64,000 nucleotides of DNA from Bradyrhizobium elkanii USDA 76 (GTDB taxonomy: Bacteria; Pseudomonadota; Alphaproteobacteria; Rhizobiales; Xanthobacteraceae), in contig NZ_CP066356.1 in assembly GCF_023278185.1 (NCBI RefSeq), positions 7,990,001-8,054,000 on the forward strand. The letters are read 5' to 3'. A model generated the notes under the pieces. That model was not told where the DNA came from, did no database searches, and saw nothing but the letters and a program-made list of their open reading frames with translations. Shown here piece by piece: positions 63,498 through 64,000 of the stretch (position 1 is the stretch's first letter; every line of letters starts with the position of its first letter). The translations under genes and the position numbers were made by a program.

Positions 63498-64000
63498 TCA
63501 GGACACCATTGGCCCCTTTGCGCCAAGCGTGACCTGCACGATCTCGGGCGGCACGCCAAGGCGGATCGGCATGATGCTGCAGCCGAGGCCGCCGGAGACG
63601 ACGACGTCGCATTTCAGCTTGATATGGCCATAGGCGAGCCGCATGCCGTGCTTCACCGGCACCGCCGGCGACCAGCCGAGCAGCCGCACCTGTCCGCCAT
63701 GGGTGTGGCCGGACAGCTGCAACGCGACGCGCGAGGGCACCCGGAGCGCGACGTCGGGCTCATGCGCGAGCAGGATCACCGGCGCGTCGTCGGTGACCTT
63801 GGCAAGCGTCGCGTTGAGATCGTCGACGCCGATCCGCGTGACCTGGCGATAGGGCCGCGCCGCCATGAAGGCGAGCTGGTCGCCGAGACCGGCGAGCCAG
63901 AACGGACGGCCGTCCTTGGCGAGCCGCACCGCGTCGTTCTCGTAGACCGGAATCCCCGCCCCCTCCAGCGCGCGGCGCGCGAGCGGGATGCCGCGCCCCA
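63498..64000 (-). CDS. metallophosphoesterase (YkuE-like), partial
   Basis: The C-terminal 167 residues of a gene running past the right edge; the frame is open from 64000 back to the TGA at 63498. RGIPLARRALEGAGIPVYENDAVRLAKDGRPFWLAGLGDQLAF, LLAHEPDVALRVPSRVALQLSGHTHGGQVRL and GLGCSIMPIRLGVPPEIVQVTL show the calcineurin-like fold: AHEPD and GHTHGGQ are metal-binding motifs near the C-terminal end. Related enzymes act on phosphodiesters such as cAMP or lipid A headgroups. N-terminal half and start are unseen. Confidence 0.85.
   Translation of the reverse strand, partial: GRGIPLARRALEGAGIPVYENDAVRLAKDGRPFWLAGLGDQLAFMAARPYRQVTRIGVDDLNATLAKVTDDAPVILLAHEPDVALRVPSRVALQLSGHTHGGQVRLLGWSPAVPVKHGMRLAYGHIKLKCDVVVSGGLGCSIMPIRLGVPPEIVQVTLGAKGPMVS

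Overview
The window is about 64 kb of GC-rich alphaproteobacterial chromosome, most likely from Bradyrhizobium or a close relative. Reasons: the coding bias is strong enough to create long antisense open frames; there is a ROSE-type RNA thermometer before a small heat-shock gene, a FixK-type box, an ornithine decarboxylase plus homospermidine synthase polyamine route, and several families of intergenic palindromes of the Rhizobiales kind. I see no rRNA, tRNA, CRISPR, phage, integrase or insertion sequence. It reads as ordinary core and accessory chromosome, with about 70 genes in short operons. Both ends cut genes: a histidinol-phosphatase-like gene on the left and a metallophosphoesterase on the right.

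Layout. 0-9 kb: hisN-like 3' end, a Bug-type binding protein, a divergent LysR / TauE-SafE pair, LysE, an adenylate cyclase with TPRs, an alpha/beta hydrolase, Hsp20 with an RpoH-type promoter and ROSE leader, and a Pro/Ala-rich secreted protein. 9.6-16 kb: gltB and gltD. 16-28 kb: a beta-barrel protein, kdsD, a divergent HxlR / carboxymuconolactone decarboxylase pair with two operators, stomatin-NfeD, hemH, MAPEG, and an operon of M3 peptidase, DUF1007 and nickel/cobalt exporter. 28-33 kb: polyamine locus with a long structured leader, ornithine decarboxylase, GNAT, a tiny membrane protein, RidA and homospermidine synthase, then acetoacetate decarboxylase. 34-39.8 kb: MgtC/SapB, then a minus-strand zinc operon (His-rich peptide, znuC, znuB, znuA, cobW-type GTPase, WD40 protein) behind one Zur-like palindrome. 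40-40.8 kb: three unannotatable tiny membrane ORFs downstream of a FixK-like palindrome.

40.8-64 kb: a LysR / tartrate transporter / tartrate dehydrogenase module, cysE, DUF2852 and a TetR gene sharing a 19-bp operator, three YciI-like proteins, NTF2-like, GST, SDR, a cobalamin group (histidine phosphatase, cobS, divergent cobT), small envelope proteins, VOC, SRPBCC, DoxX, an ECF42-type sigma factor coupled to a DGPF protein, a GhrA-like reductase, a DHFR-like protein, TetR with divergent GST, DUF1348, YbgC-type thioesterase and the partial phosphoesterase.

The clearest units are nitrogen assimilation (gltBD), polyamine synthesis (ornithine to putrescine to homospermidine), zinc uptake, tartrate use, and the lower loop of B12 assembly. 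The least explained parts are the tiny membrane ORFs near 40.2-40.7 kb, the DUF2852/TetR regulon, and the WD40 protein ending the zinc operon.
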